The translations under genes were made by a program, and so were the position numbers. The notes beneath the pieces were generated by a model. It saw nothing but the letters and a program-made list of their open reading frames with translations. It did no database searches and was not told the origin of the DNA. Positions 50,585 through 60,632 of a DNA stretch of 64,000 nucleotides are shown one piece after another. Each line of letters begins with the position of its first letter. Position 1 is the first letter of the stretch. Origin of the DNA: Myceligenerans pegani (lineage in GTDB: Bacteria; Actinomycetota; Actinomycetes; Actinomycetales; Cellulomonadaceae); NCBI RefSeq assembly GCF_014892515.1, contig NZ_JADBGR010000107.1, positions 268,806 to 332,805 of the forward strand. Reading direction: 5' to 3'.

Positions 50585-51546
50585 TGTCGGAAGCTTTCTG
50601 GCCGTCGGTGGAGATCGCGGCGGCGATCGTCGTCGTCAGCGTTCCGGTCATGTGGCTGGTCGCGATACTCGCCGCGAAGGTGCTGCGCTGGCCCTCACGG
50701 AAGACCGTCGAACGCTGGGAGCGCCGCGCGCAGCGGAACCCGAACGCGGACGGGCCGATGACGCCCATGCTCTTCACGGTCCTGGTCCTGGGGCTCGCCC
50801 TCCCACTCAACGTCGGCGTCGTGCTGCTCCCGCACTTCTCGGAGACCGACGGTCCGACGCCGGTCGCGGGCGTCCTGGCGGGGACCACCGTCGTGCTCGC
50901 CCTGTCGATCCCGACCGGACTCTGGTGGCGCCGCTCCCGCCCCCGAGAGCGGACGACCGTCCGTCCCGCCCGGCCCGCGCCACCCCCTGGCACGCCGGTC
51001 TGGACCGGTGACCGGGACGGGTACCGGATCGAGGTGCGCGCGAAACGGCTGTCCATGGCCGGACTCACGTGGCTCGTTCTTCTCGGCGTCGTGATCGGTG
51101 CGGCCATCCTGGTGACGCCGCTCATCGCGCTGCAGGCGGAGACCGGGATCGCGCTGGGCCGTCGCGAGATCGTGCTGGTGGGCCTGCTGGTCGGGATCCC
51201 GTTCGCGGGGGCCTTCCTCTTCGCCCTGCGCCGCAACATCGCCACCTACCGCGTGGAGATCTCCTCCCGAGGGGTGCGGGTTGCGTCGGACCGGGAGTCC
51301 TTCGAGTGGACGTGGACACAGGTCGACCGGCTCACCCTCCGCACGGACAGCGACTACGCCCGCGTCGGTGTCAGGTCCCGGCTCCGTGGCGACCTCACGC
51401 TGATGATCGGGGTCATGAATCGTGGGCGAGGCACGGCGGAGCTGCCCTACCGCCTGCGCGCGCTCGTTGTCGACCAGGGCTTCACCGAACGGCACCCGCC
51501 GGCCAACGCCCCCGGCCTCCACCGCTTCACCTCCGCCGACGGCTGA
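50584..51546 (+). CDS. Four-helix membrane protein of unknown function
   Basis: 320 aa. Membrane segments at about 12-32, 65-85, 98-115 and two around 160-215, then a cytoplasmic C-terminus of about 100 residues (YRVEISSRGVRVASDRESFEWTWTQVDRLTLR) with a PH-like pattern. AGGAAGGG lies 5 nt before the ATG. No close family recognised. Confidence 0.75.
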   Translation: MSEAFWPSVEIAAAIVVVSVPVMWLVAILAAKVLRWPSRKTVERWERRAQRNPNADGPMTPMLFTVLVLGLALPLNVGVVLLPHFSETDGPTPVAGVLAGTTVVLALSIPTGLWWRRSRPRERTTVRPARPAPPPGTPVWTGDRDGYRIEVRAKRLSMAGLTWLVLLGVVIGAAILVTPLIALQAETGIALGRREIVLVGLLVGIPFAGAFLFALRRNIATYRVEISSRGVRVASDRESFEWTWTQVDRLTLRTDSDYARVGVRSRLRGDLTLMIGVMNRGRGTAELPYRLRALVVDQGFTERHPPANAPGLHRFTSADG

Positions 51547-51636
51547 GCCCAGACGCGATTGCTTCGCGGATCCGCCGGTGCCGGTCGCAAGCGGATTCGC
51601 GCGGTCGACCGAGACGCCGTCGGTCGTCGTGGGAGC

Positions 51637-53793
51637 TCATGAGCGCCGGGCGCGCATGTGCCAGAGCAGCCAGATGAAGTAGGGCGTGCCGATCGCGGCG
51701 GTCACCAGTCCGGCGGGGAGCTGGTCCGGTGCCAGGACCACTCGTCCGACGATGTCGGCGGTGACGACGAGGAGCGCGCCGAGCAGCGCGGCCAGCGGGA
51801 GCAGGAGTGCGTGGCGCTTGCCCACGACCAGGCGGGCGGCGTGGGGCGCGACCAGCCCGACGAACGCGATCACTCCGACGCCGGCCGTGGCGGCCGCGGT
51901 CAGCAGCACGGCCAGGAACAGCGCGCCACGGCGCAGTCCCGGCACGTTCACCCCGAGGGATCGTGGTGTGGTCTCGTCGAGCTGGACGAGATCGAGTTCC
52001 CGGTGCCAGGCGGACAGGGTCACGGCGCACACGGCCAGCACCACGAGAGTCGGGACGAGTGAGCCGAAGGTGGCTCCGTAGGTGGAACCGCCCAGCCAGG
52101 TGACCGCGGCGTTCTGGTTCCACGGATCGGTCCGCACGAGCAGGAGCGTGGTCAGGGCGCTGGCAGCGGCCCCGATCCCCACGCCCACGAGGACCAGCCG
52201 GCCCTGGTCGGCACCGCCGCGCGCGCCCAGGACGAACAGGGCGATGGTGGCCATGGACGCCCCAGCCAGCGCGCCGCCGAGGGTCGTGGCGAAACCGACG
52301 CTCGCCCCGGCCACGATCGTGACCACGGCGCCCAGCCCGGCCGAGGCGGAGATGCCCAGGATGCCGGGATCGGCCAACGGGTTCCTGGTGACGGCCTGGA
52401 CCAGGGCACCGGCCAGGGCAAGCGCCGCACCGGCCGTGAGCGCCGCGGCCATGCGCGGGACACGGGTCTCGAGGATCACCTCGATCCGGACCGAGGCGGC
52501 ACCACGCAGCCAGTTGGCCACGTCCCCGAGCAGCACGGTGGAGTCCCCGAGCAGGATGCCCGCCGTGCCCGCGCCCACCAGCAGCACGAGCGTCCCCAGC
52601 ACCAGGAGCCACGGGGCACGGCGGCCGATCGTCGTCCCGCTGCGCAACGACGCGAGCGCCTCCCCGGCCAGGCCGGTGCGCATCCGCTGGGCCAGCGCCA
52701 CCATGAAGACGGCGCCGAGGATCGTGGTGGCCACTCCGGTGGGGAGGGTGACGCCCTGCACGGCACCGAACATCTCGCGCACCGCGACGTCCGCCGTCAG
52801 GACGAGGGCGATCCCGGCGACGGCGCTGACCGGGATCAGTACCCGGTGCCTGCGCAGTGGCGGGATCGCCCGCGCGAGCAGGCGCATGAGGACGGGTGCG
52901 CACAGGCCGACGAAGCCGATCGGGCCGGCGAGGGTGACGGCCGACGTGGCCAGCAGCACCGCCAGGGCGACGAGTGCGATGCGGGTGCGGCCGACGGCGA
53001 TGCCGAGGGAACGGGCCGCGTCGTCGCCGAGCTGCAGGAGGTCCAGGCGGCGGCCCAGCAGCACCACGGCGAGTATGCCGGCGACCACGACCGGGGCGAG
53101 CGCCGTGACTGCCGCCGCGCCGTTCTGCGCCAGGGATCCGGCGCCCCAGGCGAACATGCCCTGCGTCTGCCACGGGAACAGGACCAGGAGCACCGAGGTG
53201 ACGGCGGACAACCCCAGGGTCAGTGCGGAGCCGGCCAGCACCAGCCGGATCGCGGAGACCTGGGTACCGGCGGAGACCGCGATCACGAGGGACGCGGCGG
53301 CAAGACCGCCGGCGAACGCGACGGTGGCGCTGCCGAACAGCCCGAGCGGGATGCCGGTGACGGCCAGGATCGTCAGGGCGAGGTAGGCGCCCGCGTTGAC
53401 GGCGGTGGTGTCCGGCGACGCGAGCGGGTTGCGGGCGACGCCCTGCATGGTGGCGCCGGCTGCGCCGAGCGCCGATCCCACCACCAGGGCCGCCAGCAGA
53501 CGGGGCAGCCGGGACTGGGCGAGGACGGCGCCGTCGGTCCCGGCCGCCTGGCCGGTGAGCACCTGCCAGAGGCCCGCCAGGTCGAGATCGGCGGTGCCCT
53601 GGGTCAGATGGACGACGACGGCGCCGGCCAGCCACGCGAGTACGGCCAGGATCGCTCCGGCCGCCGCCCACCGGGATCGCGTCGTCGTGGGCGCGGGTCC
53701 TGGACGGGTGGGGACGGCACGGGGGCCCGTGGTGCGCCCGGGTGAGGGCTCGCCGACCGGTCGCGTGAGCTGCTGGGTGACGCCGTCGCTCAT
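51637..53793 (-). CDS. Fused FecCD-type siderophore ABC permease
   Basis: 718 aa, two FecCD permease units in one chain. Each half has the coupling loop and membrane pattern: RLPRLLAALVVGSALGAAGATMQGVARNPLASPD and RLDLLQLGDDAARSLGI (first), RVPRMAAALTAGAALALAGALVQAVTRNPLADPGILGIS and DLVQLDETTPRSLGV (second). About 20 membrane segments follow a Pro-rich leader. The fused form resembles FhuB. It works with the binding lipoprotein and ATPase encoded upstream. GGAG lies 7 nt before the ATG; only 1 bp separates it from the lipoprotein gene stop. Confidence 0.94.
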   Translation of the reverse strand: MSDGVTQQLTRPVGEPSPGRTTGPRAVPTRPGPAPTTTRSRWAAAGAILAVLAWLAGAVVVHLTQGTADLDLAGLWQVLTGQAAGTDGAVLAQSRLPRLLAALVVGSALGAAGATMQGVARNPLASPDTTAVNAGAYLALTILAVTGIPLGLFGSATVAFAGGLAAASLVIAVSAGTQVSAIRLVLAGSALTLGLSAVTSVLLVLFPWQTQGMFAWGAGSLAQNGAAAVTALAPVVVAGILAVVLLGRRLDLLQLGDDAARSLGIAVGRTRIALVALAVLLATSAVTLAGPIGFVGLCAPVLMRLLARAIPPLRRHRVLIPVSAVAGIALVLTADVAVREMFGAVQGVTLPTGVATTILGAVFMVALAQRMRTGLAGEALASLRSGTTIGRRAPWLLVLGTLVLLVGAGTAGILLGDSTVLLGDVANWLRGAASVRIEVILETRVPRMAAALTAGAALALAGALVQAVTRNPLADPGILGISASAGLGAVVTIVAGASVGFATTLGGALAGASMATIALFVLGARGGADQGRLVLVGVGIGAAASALTTLLLVRTDPWNQNAAVTWLGGSTYGATFGSLVPTLVVLAVCAVTLSAWHRELDLVQLDETTPRSLGVNVPGLRRGALFLAVLLTAAATAGVGVIAFVGLVAPHAARLVVGKRHALLLPLAALLGALLVVTADIVGRVVLAPDQLPAGLVTAAIGTPYFIWLLWHMRARRS

Positions 53794-53794
53794 G

Positions 53795-54796
53795 TCAGGC
53801 TCCGAGCGCGCGGACCAGGTCGTCCGACCAGGCCGCCATGGACGCCGGCCCGCCGTACGCCCAGATGCCGACGGCGACCTCGTGCACCTGTCCGGCCTGG
53901 ACGAACGGCAGCTCCTCCCAGAGCGGATTGCCCGCCATGGAGGTCTCCACCGGGTCGTCCTCGCCGTCGTTGCCCCAGTACAGGAACTGCGTGTCGTCCG
54001 GGAGCTCGGTCAGGCCCTCGAGGTCGATGTTGGACAGGCCGTAACCGTCGTCGCCCGGATCCTCCCAGGCGGAGGCGAGACCGAGTTCGAGGGCGACGGC
54101 CTGCACGCTGGAGCGCGGGCCGTGCATCCGGATGCTCAAGGTGGAGCCCTCGGCATAGGGAGAGGTCAGCACCACCGGCGTTCCGGTCAGGCCCGCCTCG
54201 TCGATCGCGGCGGCGTTCTCGGCGAGGGTGGCGTCGAAGTCGGCGAGCTCCTGCTCGGCCTCGGCCTCCTTGCCCAGGAGGGTCGCGACCGTCTCGAAGG
54301 AGGAGCGCATGGTGCCCAGCGGATCCGCGCCGTCGGCGCTCTGCAGCAGCACGACGGGTGCGATCCGCTCGATCTGCTCGATCGCGTCCTCCGGGATCGA
54401 GGTGGGGCTACCGATGATCAGGTCCGGTTCCAGCTCGGCGATCGCCTCGATGCTGGGCTCTCGGCGGGTGCCGACGTCCCGGGGCTCGTTGCGCAGCGGC
54501 TCGCTGGTGCCGACCCAGCTGGTGTAGCCCTCGACGTCGGAGAGGCCGACGAGGTCGACGCCCAGGGTGGTGACCATCTCGGCCTGGTTCCATTCGAGGG
54601 CGACGACGTCCTCCGCCGGCGCCTCGAGCGTGACCTCCTCGCCGGCCGCGTCGGTGACGGTGACCGGCCCGGCCGCGGAGCCTGCGGTCTGCGTGTCTCC
54701 CCCGGTCGAGTCGGTCGCCGGATCGGTGGTGCCGCACGCGGCAAGGGCGGCCGCGGCCAGGAAGGCGGTCGCGGCAAGGACAGGGGTTCGTCCCAT
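53795..54796 (-). CDS. Iron-siderophore-binding lipoprotein (FecB-like)
   Basis: 333 aa. Lipobox ALAACGTT with Cys near residue 21. The class III fold follows: VTVTDAAGEEVTLEAPAEDVVALEWNQ, GVDLVGLSDVEGY, IAELEPDLIIGSPTS and the long helix joining two lobes. The second lobe ends GIWAYGGPASMAAWSDDLVRALG. It delivers ferric siderophores to the fused permease. AAAGGATC precedes the ATG. Confidence 0.93.
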   Translation of the reverse strand: MGRTPVLAATAFLAAAALAACGTTDPATDSTGGDTQTAGSAAGPVTVTDAAGEEVTLEAPAEDVVALEWNQAEMVTTLGVDLVGLSDVEGYTSWVGTSEPLRNEPRDVGTRREPSIEAIAELEPDLIIGSPTSIPEDAIEQIERIAPVVLLQSADGADPLGTMRSSFETVATLLGKEAEAEQELADFDATLAENAAAIDEAGLTGTPVVLTSPYAEGSTLSIRMHGPRSSVQAVALELGLASAWEDPGDDGYGLSNIDLEGLTELPDDTQFLYWGNDGEDDPVETSMAGNPLWEELPFVQAGQVHEVAVGIWAYGGPASMAAWSDDLVRALGA

Positions 54797-54833
54797 GGGA
54801 GGGATCCTTTCTCTGGGTGGTGGCGGGGTCGGG

Positions 54834-55673
<840 letters not shown>

Positions 55674-55689
55674 CACACTCCGAAGTTGC

Positions 55690-55708
55690 TTAGGTTTCCC
55701 TTACCTAA
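55690..55708. promoter_or_regulatory. IdeR/DtxR iron box
   Basis: TTAGGT-TTCCCTT-ACCTAA: a perfect 6+7+6 inverted repeat, extended to GCTTAGGT/ACCTAAGC (55688-55710). It matches the 19-bp DtxR/IdeR box pattern. It lies 17 bp before the ATPase start, so iron-loaded repressor would shut the siderophore operon. Confidence 0.92.
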
Positions 55709-55916
55709 GCAAGGTGATCCTCATTTCGGCAAGATCGTCCATCTGCTGATACGTGCCGACAGCCGAGCACGGGCCCAGGCCTTCAGCGGAGCGGGGGGTC
55801 GTGCCCTGCAGAGACGTCGAGCGGGCCCGGACGACGGTGCGTGGCGACGGGGCTGTGCCGTGCCAGACTGGGCGCGGTCATACGGGCGTATCAGCATTCG
55901 AGGAGGTCGATCGACG

Positions 55917-56594
55917 GTGACCGCTCCGCCCGATCACCCCGCGTCCTGCACCTGCCCGTCCTGCTGGGCCGATCGCGCCGAGTACCGACGCCACACCGCA
56001 CACGGTCTGGCCATCGTCCTCGGCGTGGTCGGCGGTCTCACCCTGCTCGTCGTGTGGTTCGGCCTCGGTCGGCAATCCGGCGAGATCTTCTGGGTCGTGT
56101 TCGCGTTCGCCACGATCATCGGCGCCGTCCTGCGCTGGCCCCACCACGTCGAGCGAAGCAATCCGAACGCCCACCCGCGTCGGGTCGGAGCAGTCGGCGC
56201 TCGCGTGGCGGTCGGCATCGACATCGGGCTCAACGCCGCGGTCGGGGTCCTTCTGCTGCTCGCTGCCACCCGGGTCGGCCCGGGCCAGGCGATCGCCTCG
56301 GTACTGCACACGATTGATTCGGTATCCGAGCAGGCTGACCTGCTCGGAATGCGCATCGAGGCCGCGCTGGGCCTGTTCGTGACCGTCCTGTGGCTGACCG
56401 GGCTGGGCCTGACGGGTGTGATCGGGTCACTGATCGTTGCCTGGCGGGCTGTCGCAGGTCGGGGTCGGCGACGATACGGCGAGGACTGGAAGGGATGGCG
56501 GTACGGGCTCGGCGGCCTGGCGTTGCTCGCGCTGGCGTACCTCCTGCTGTCGTACGCCGTCGACACCAACTGGCTGGGCGACGCCTTCCCGTAG
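55917..56594 (+). CDS. Four-helix membrane protein of unknown function
   Basis: 225 aa from GTG 55917, with AGGAGG 10 nt upstream. The N-terminus CTCPSCWAD carries three cysteines in a zinc-like CxCxxC arrangement. Four membrane segments follow (GLAIVLGVVGGLTLLVVWFGL; IFWVVFAFATIIGAVL; a third at RVAVGIDIGLNAAVGVLLLLAAT; and a final pair near the C-terminus). A small palindrome ATACG-GG-CGTAT (55880-55891) lies in its upstream region. Family not recognised. Confidence 0.72.
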   Translation: MTAPPDHPASCTCPSCWADRAEYRRHTAHGLAIVLGVVGGLTLLVVWFGLGRQSGEIFWVVFAFATIIGAVLRWPHHVERSNPNAHPRRVGAVGARVAVGIDIGLNAAVGVLLLLAATRVGPGQAIASVLHTIDSVSEQADLLGMRIEAALGLFVTVLWLTGLGLTGVIGSLIVAWRAVAGRGRRRYGEDWKGWRYGLGGLALLALAYLLLSYAVDTNWLGDAFP

Positions 56595-56619
56595 AGGGTG
56601 GCTCCGGGCCGGCGGACGG

Positions 56620-57303
56620 CTACTCGGTGGTGGTCGCCGAGCCGGCCGTGCCCTGGCCGGAGAGTCCCGCCTCGTGGGCGAGGATGGCCGCCTGCACGCG
56701 GTTGCGGACGCCGAGCTTGTCGAGGGCGGAGCTCACGTAGGCCTTCACCGTGCCCTCCACGAGGTGCAGGCGGGCGCCGATCTCCGCGTTGGGCAGTCCT
56801 TCGCCGAGGAGGGCGAGCACGTCACGTTCTCGCGGGCTGAGCGAGCTGACACGATCACGCGCGGCTGCCCGACGGGGCGCATGCATGCGCCTGGCCTGTT
56901 CGATCACCTGCCGGGCGATCCGTGGTGAGAGCCACGCGCCGCCGTCGGCCGCCGCGCGGACCGCGGCGATCAGCTCGTAGGGGTCGCCCGACTTGAGCAG
57001 GAAGCCTGCCACGCCGGCGTCGAGTGCCGCGCTGACGTACTCGTCCTCGCCGAACGTGGTGAGCATGAGGACACGGACGTGCGGAACGACCAGCCGCAAC
57101 TCGCGGGCAGCGGCCAGGCCGTCCAGCACCGGCATCCGGATGTCGAGGAGTGCGACGTCGGGCCGGTGCACGCGGGCCAGCTCCACGGCTCGGCGCCCGT
57201 CGTCGGCCTCGGCGATCACCTCGAGGCCGGCGTCGGCCGCGAGGATGGCTCGCACCCCGGCCCGGATCATCGCCTCGTCGTCGGCGAGCAGCACGCGGAT
57301 CAC
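56620..57303 (-). CDS. NarL-family response regulator
   Basis: 227 aa. Receiver domain: LLADDEAMIRAGVRAILA with acidic pair, DVALLDIRMPVLDGL with the phospho-Asp, MLTTFGEDEYV and LKSGDPYE. LuxR helix-turn-helix: LSPRERDVLALLGEGLPNAEIGARLHL then VKAYVSSALDKLGVRNR. TACCGT lies 6 nt before GTG 57303, choosing that start. Partner of the histidine kinase at 59135; the ABC exporter genes between them are the probable target. Confidence 0.94.
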   Translation of the reverse strand: MIRVLLADDEAMIRAGVRAILAADAGLEVIAEADDGRRAVELARVHRPDVALLDIRMPVLDGLAAARELRLVVPHVRVLMLTTFGEDEYVSAALDAGVAGFLLKSGDPYELIAAVRAAADGGAWLSPRIARQVIEQARRMHAPRRAAARDRVSSLSPRERDVLALLGEGLPNAEIGARLHLVEGTVKAYVSSALDKLGVRNRVQAAILAHEAGLSGQGTAGSATTTE

Positions 57304-57352
57304 CGTCCGACGGTAACCCTGGCGCGCGTCCGCGGCCGGACGCGGCATCGCC

Positions 57353-58069
57353 TCAGACGTCCCGCGCGCGCAGCACCCAGACGCCGGCCGCGACCGCTGT
57401 CGCCGCCCAGGCGCACAGCGCCCAGCCGTCCGCGAGGTCGCCTTGCACGAACCGCCAGCCGATCGGTGACGGCGTCCAGGTGCCGACCGTGTCGAGCCAG
57501 GCCAGGCCGGTCTTCTCGGATGCCAGGCGGAGCAGTTCGGGAACCAGGAGGAGCAGCACGAGGGTGATCGACAGCGCCCCCGCCGTACGTCGCACCAGCG
57601 TCCCCAGGCCGAGGCAGAAGACGGCCAGCAGGGCCAGGAAGGCTCCCATCCGCAGTACGGCCCCGGCCTCGGCGCGGCCGAGCTGGCCGAACTCGTCGAA
57701 CCTGGCGGCCGCCACGAGCAGGCTCCCGGCCGAAGCAAGCACGCCGGTCACGTACGCGGTCACGCCGACGACAAGGGCCTTGCTCGCCAGGACCCGGGTG
57801 CGCGACGGCGTGCAGGCCAGAGTCACCGTGATGCTGCGGGACGCGAACTCGCCGGTGATCGCCACCATGCCGAACCCGGCCAGGACGTACTGCACGAAGT
57901 AGCTGACCCCGCTCATGGCGGGGGCCAGAGCCTGGACGGAGGTGGGGTCGCCGTTGTCGGACTCCAGGAGCGCGAGCAGGAGCATGAGGGTTGCGGCGCC
58001 GCCGAGGAACCACCATGTCGAGCGGAGGGTGCGCAGCTTGATCCACTCCGTGGCGACGGCGGCCCTCAT
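57353..58069 (-). CDS. ABC-2 type exporter permease
   Basis: 238 aa with six membrane segments. It begins AVATEWIKLRTLRSTWWFLGG, a pattern found in DrrB/ABC-2-type permeases of drug exporters. The ATG overlaps the ATPase stop by 4 bp. Works with the ATPase to export a drug or lipid; substrate unknown. Confidence 0.88.
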   Translation of the reverse strand: MRAAVATEWIKLRTLRSTWWFLGGAATLMLLLALLESDNGDPTSVQALAPAMSGVSYFVQYVLAGFGMVAITGEFASRSITVTLACTPSRTRVLASKALVVGVTAYVTGVLASAGSLLVAAARFDEFGQLGRAEAGAVLRMGAFLALLAVFCLGLGTLVRRTAGALSITLVLLLLVPELLRLASEKTGLAWLDTVGTWTPSPIGWRFVQGDLADGWALCAWAATAVAAGVWVLRARDV

Positions 58070-58998
58070 CGTGCGCCCCCGGCCGGCGTCGCGGCCTCGT
58101 ACTCGATCGACTCGGCCGTCAGGTTCATGTACGACTCCTCGAGGGTTCGCCCGGCAGGCGCGAGCCCGTGCAGCGGGAGGCCGAGGCGGTGGGCGAGCGC
58201 GCCCACCTCCTCGGGTGTGCGGCCGGAGACGGTCAGTTCGGTGGTGCTCGTGGCGCCGTCGCCCGTCCAGCGTGCGGTGCCCGGCGCCTCGGCCTCGACC
58301 GCCGCGGCCAGCGGGCCCAGGTCCGGGCCGCGCACGACGGTCCCGCCGGCGGTGAGCAGGGCAGACATTGGCTCGTCGGCCACCAGTCGGCCCCTGCCGA
58401 GAACGATCAGTCGGTCGGCGGTCTGCTCCATCTCGCTCATGAGGTGCGAGGAGACGAACACCGTCCGGCCCTCGGCCGCCAGGCCGCGCAGCAGCGTACG
58501 GATCCACCGCACGCCGTCGGGGTCGAGGCCGTTGACGGGCTCGTCGAGCATCAGCACCCGAGGGTCGCCCAGGAGCGCCCCGGCGATCCCCAGGCGCTGG
58601 CTCATCCCGAGCGAGTAGGTGCCCGCGCGGCGCCGGGCGGCCGCCGTCATCCCCGTCAGCTCCAGGACTTCCGCCACCCGGCGTGCCGGGAGATCCTGGC
58701 TGCGCGCCATGGCGCGCAGGTGGTCGCGTCCGGTCCGCCCCGGGTGCACGGCCTTGGCGTCCAGCAGCGCGCCGATCGTGCGGAGCGGCCGCCGCAGGTC
58801 GGCGTAGCGGCGCCCGCCGATCGTCGCGGTGCCCGACGTCGGCGCGTCCAGCCCCAGGATCAGGCGCATCGTGGTGGACTTGCCCGCTCCGTTCGGCCCC
58901 AGGAAGCCCGTCACGGTCCCGGGTTCCAGGGTGAGGGACAGCTCGTCGACGGCGGTCTTGTCCCCGTAGCGCTTGGTCAGGTTTCTCAGCTCGATCAC
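58066..58998 (-). CDS. ABC exporter ATPase (DrrA-like)
   Basis: 310 aa. Walker A GPNGAGKST, Q-loop region LLDAKAVHPGRT, signature YSLGMSQRLGIAGALLG, Walker B VLMLDEPVNGLD and switch His SSHLMSEMEQTAD. TAGCGT (59006-59011) is 7 nt before GTG 58998, choosing that start over GTG 59004. C-terminal extension about 90 residues, as in DrrA-type ATPases. Divergent from the histidine kinase gene. Confidence 0.93.
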   Translation of the reverse strand: MIELRNLTKRYGDKTAVDELSLTLEPGTVTGFLGPNGAGKSTTMRLILGLDAPTSGTATIGGRRYADLRRPLRTIGALLDAKAVHPGRTGRDHLRAMARSQDLPARRVAEVLELTGMTAAARRRAGTYSLGMSQRLGIAGALLGDPRVLMLDEPVNGLDPDGVRWIRTLLRGLAAEGRTVFVSSHLMSEMEQTADRLIVLGRGRLVADEPMSALLTAGGTVVRGPDLGPLAAAVEAEAPGTARWTGDGATSTTELTVSGRTPEEVGALAHRLGLPLHGLAPAGRTLEESYMNLTAESIEYEAATPAGGAR

Positions 58999-59134
58999 GA
59001 CCACGACGCTACGGGCGCCCCCTCCTCCCCCACAGTGGACCGACGTCAGGTCCCGCTACCGACTTTCGGCATGACTTGCGCCCCGGTGCCACCTCGACGA
59101 CCGCGCGTCCGGGCCGCCGTCGTACGGTGACGAG

Positions 59135-60574
59135 GTGAGCGAGCAGAGGCCGAACGGACGCGTGCCTCGGCACGTCCTTGCCGACGTGCTGTTGTGGGTG
59201 GTTCTGGCCGCACCCACGGTCGCGTGGGGCGAGGTACCGCCGCATGCGACGTGGACGGAGGCGGACCTACGGCTCCTCGCGCCGCCGACACTCGCGGTCG
59301 CCGTGCTCGTCGCGCGCCGGTGGCCCGCGACCGCGCTGCTCGCGCCGGTCGTGCTCAACCTGGTCGCGATCGGGTCGATGTACGGCGAACAACTCCTGGT
59401 TGCCCAGGTCGTGCTCGCCTTCCTGCTGGGCCGGCGCACGACGGGCGGCAACGCACTGGCTCGCCTGGGGGTCGTCCTGGCCGTGATCGCCGCCGTCTTC
59501 GCTCTGGTCACCGCCGTGGGAGAGGCGGAGCCCGACTGGCTCGAGCTGGCCTCCTCCACCCTGCTCCAGATCGTCGTGCCGTGGACGGCGGGCCGTGTCG
59601 TCGAGCGGCAGGAGGCACTCGTGCGGGCGGGCTGGGAACTGGCAAGCCGGCTCGAACAAGAACGCGAGCGTGCCGTCGCGGCCGAACGGGCACGGGAGCG
59701 GGCACGGATCGCGCGAGACATGCACGACTCGCTCGGCCACGAACTCAGCCTCCTCGCCGTCCAGGCCGCGGCGCTCCAGGTCGCCGCGGGCGCCGACACC
59801 GCCACGCACGACGCCGCCGCCACCCTGCGGGCCACCGCCGCCGACGCCACCGAACGCCTACGGCAGATCGTCGGCGTGCTGCGCGAGGAGAACGAGCCAC
59901 AGCCCGTCAGCCCTGCGACCCTCGACCTCCGGGCAGATCTCGCGGCACTCGTGGAACGGGCTCGCGCCTCGGGCCTCGACGCCGCATTCCAGGGAACCGT
60001 TCCCGGCGGCCGCACGGCCCACGGCGGCACGACAGATCAGACGACCGCCGCGGCGGGAGAGCCCACTGCGGCGAGGGCCGACATACCGTCCGAGGCTGCC
60101 CGGGCTGCGCACCGGGTCGTCCAGGAGGCTCTCACGAACGCCGCCCGGCACGCGCCGGGAAGCCCGGTGCGGGTCATGTTGGCGGCCGACGGTGACGAGC
60201 TGCTCGTCCGGGTGCGCAACCCCACACCACCCCGCACACCTGCGGCACCGGCCGAGCCCGCGTCCGGTGGTTACGGACTCGTCGGACTCGACGAGCGGGT
60301 CAGACTCGCGGGAGGGAACCTCACGGTGGACGACGGCGACCCGTTCGTCGTCACGGCCCGCCTGCCGTTGGCGCCCCGGACACCCCCGACGATCGGAAAC
60401 GCGGACGGCCCGAGCGACGACGGACCAGCCCGGCCGACCACCCCCGCCGCCACGCCACCAGTCGTCGACCACGCGCGCCGGACGCTGCGCCGCGACATGG
60501 TGGACGTGCTGTGGGTGCCGCTGACCGGCGTCGTCGCGGTCCTCACCGCCTATGTGCTCAGCGGCGGAGCCTGA
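59135..60574 (+). CDS. DesK-type sensor histidine kinase with an extra C-terminal membrane helix
   Basis: 479 aa. Four to five N-terminal membrane segments (residues about 12-145), a coiled region, then the phospho-acceptor helix ARIARDMHDSLGHELSLLAV (His in MHDSLGH). The ATPase domain has VVQEALTNAARHAPGSPV and GGYGLVGLDERVRLAGG. Unusually, after a Pro/Thr-rich linker the protein ends with another hydrophobic helix, VLWVPLTGVVAVLTAYVL. TACGGT lies 6 nt before GTG 59135, so the transcript is probably leaderless. Divergent from the DrrA-like gene and paired with the response regulator at 56620. Confidence 0.92.
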   Translation: MSEQRPNGRVPRHVLADVLLWVVLAAPTVAWGEVPPHATWTEADLRLLAPPTLAVAVLVARRWPATALLAPVVLNLVAIGSMYGEQLLVAQVVLAFLLGRRTTGGNALARLGVVLAVIAAVFALVTAVGEAEPDWLELASSTLLQIVVPWTAGRVVERQEALVRAGWELASRLEQERERAVAAERARERARIARDMHDSLGHELSLLAVQAAALQVAAGADTATHDAAATLRATAADATERLRQIVGVLREENEPQPVSPATLDLRADLAALVERARASGLDAAFQGTVPGGRTAHGGTTDQTTAAAGEPTAARADIPSEAARAAHRVVQEALTNAARHAPGSPVRVMLAADGDELLVRVRNPTPPRTPAAPAEPASGGYGLVGLDERVRLAGGNLTVDDGDPFVVTARLPLAPRTPPTIGNADGPSDDGPARPTTPAATPPVVDHARRTLRRDMVDVLWVPLTGVVAVLTAYVLSGGA

Positions 60575-60632
60575 GGCGGACCTGGCAGGAACGGGAGACG
60601 TCCAGGAGAGAGTCGCGGTCGTCTGCCGCAGG

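Noticed and set aside
55880..55891. Small palindrome ATACG-GG-CGTAT before the membrane-protein gene at 55917
   Set aside because: Short and without a second copy or matching regulator, so not called an operator.
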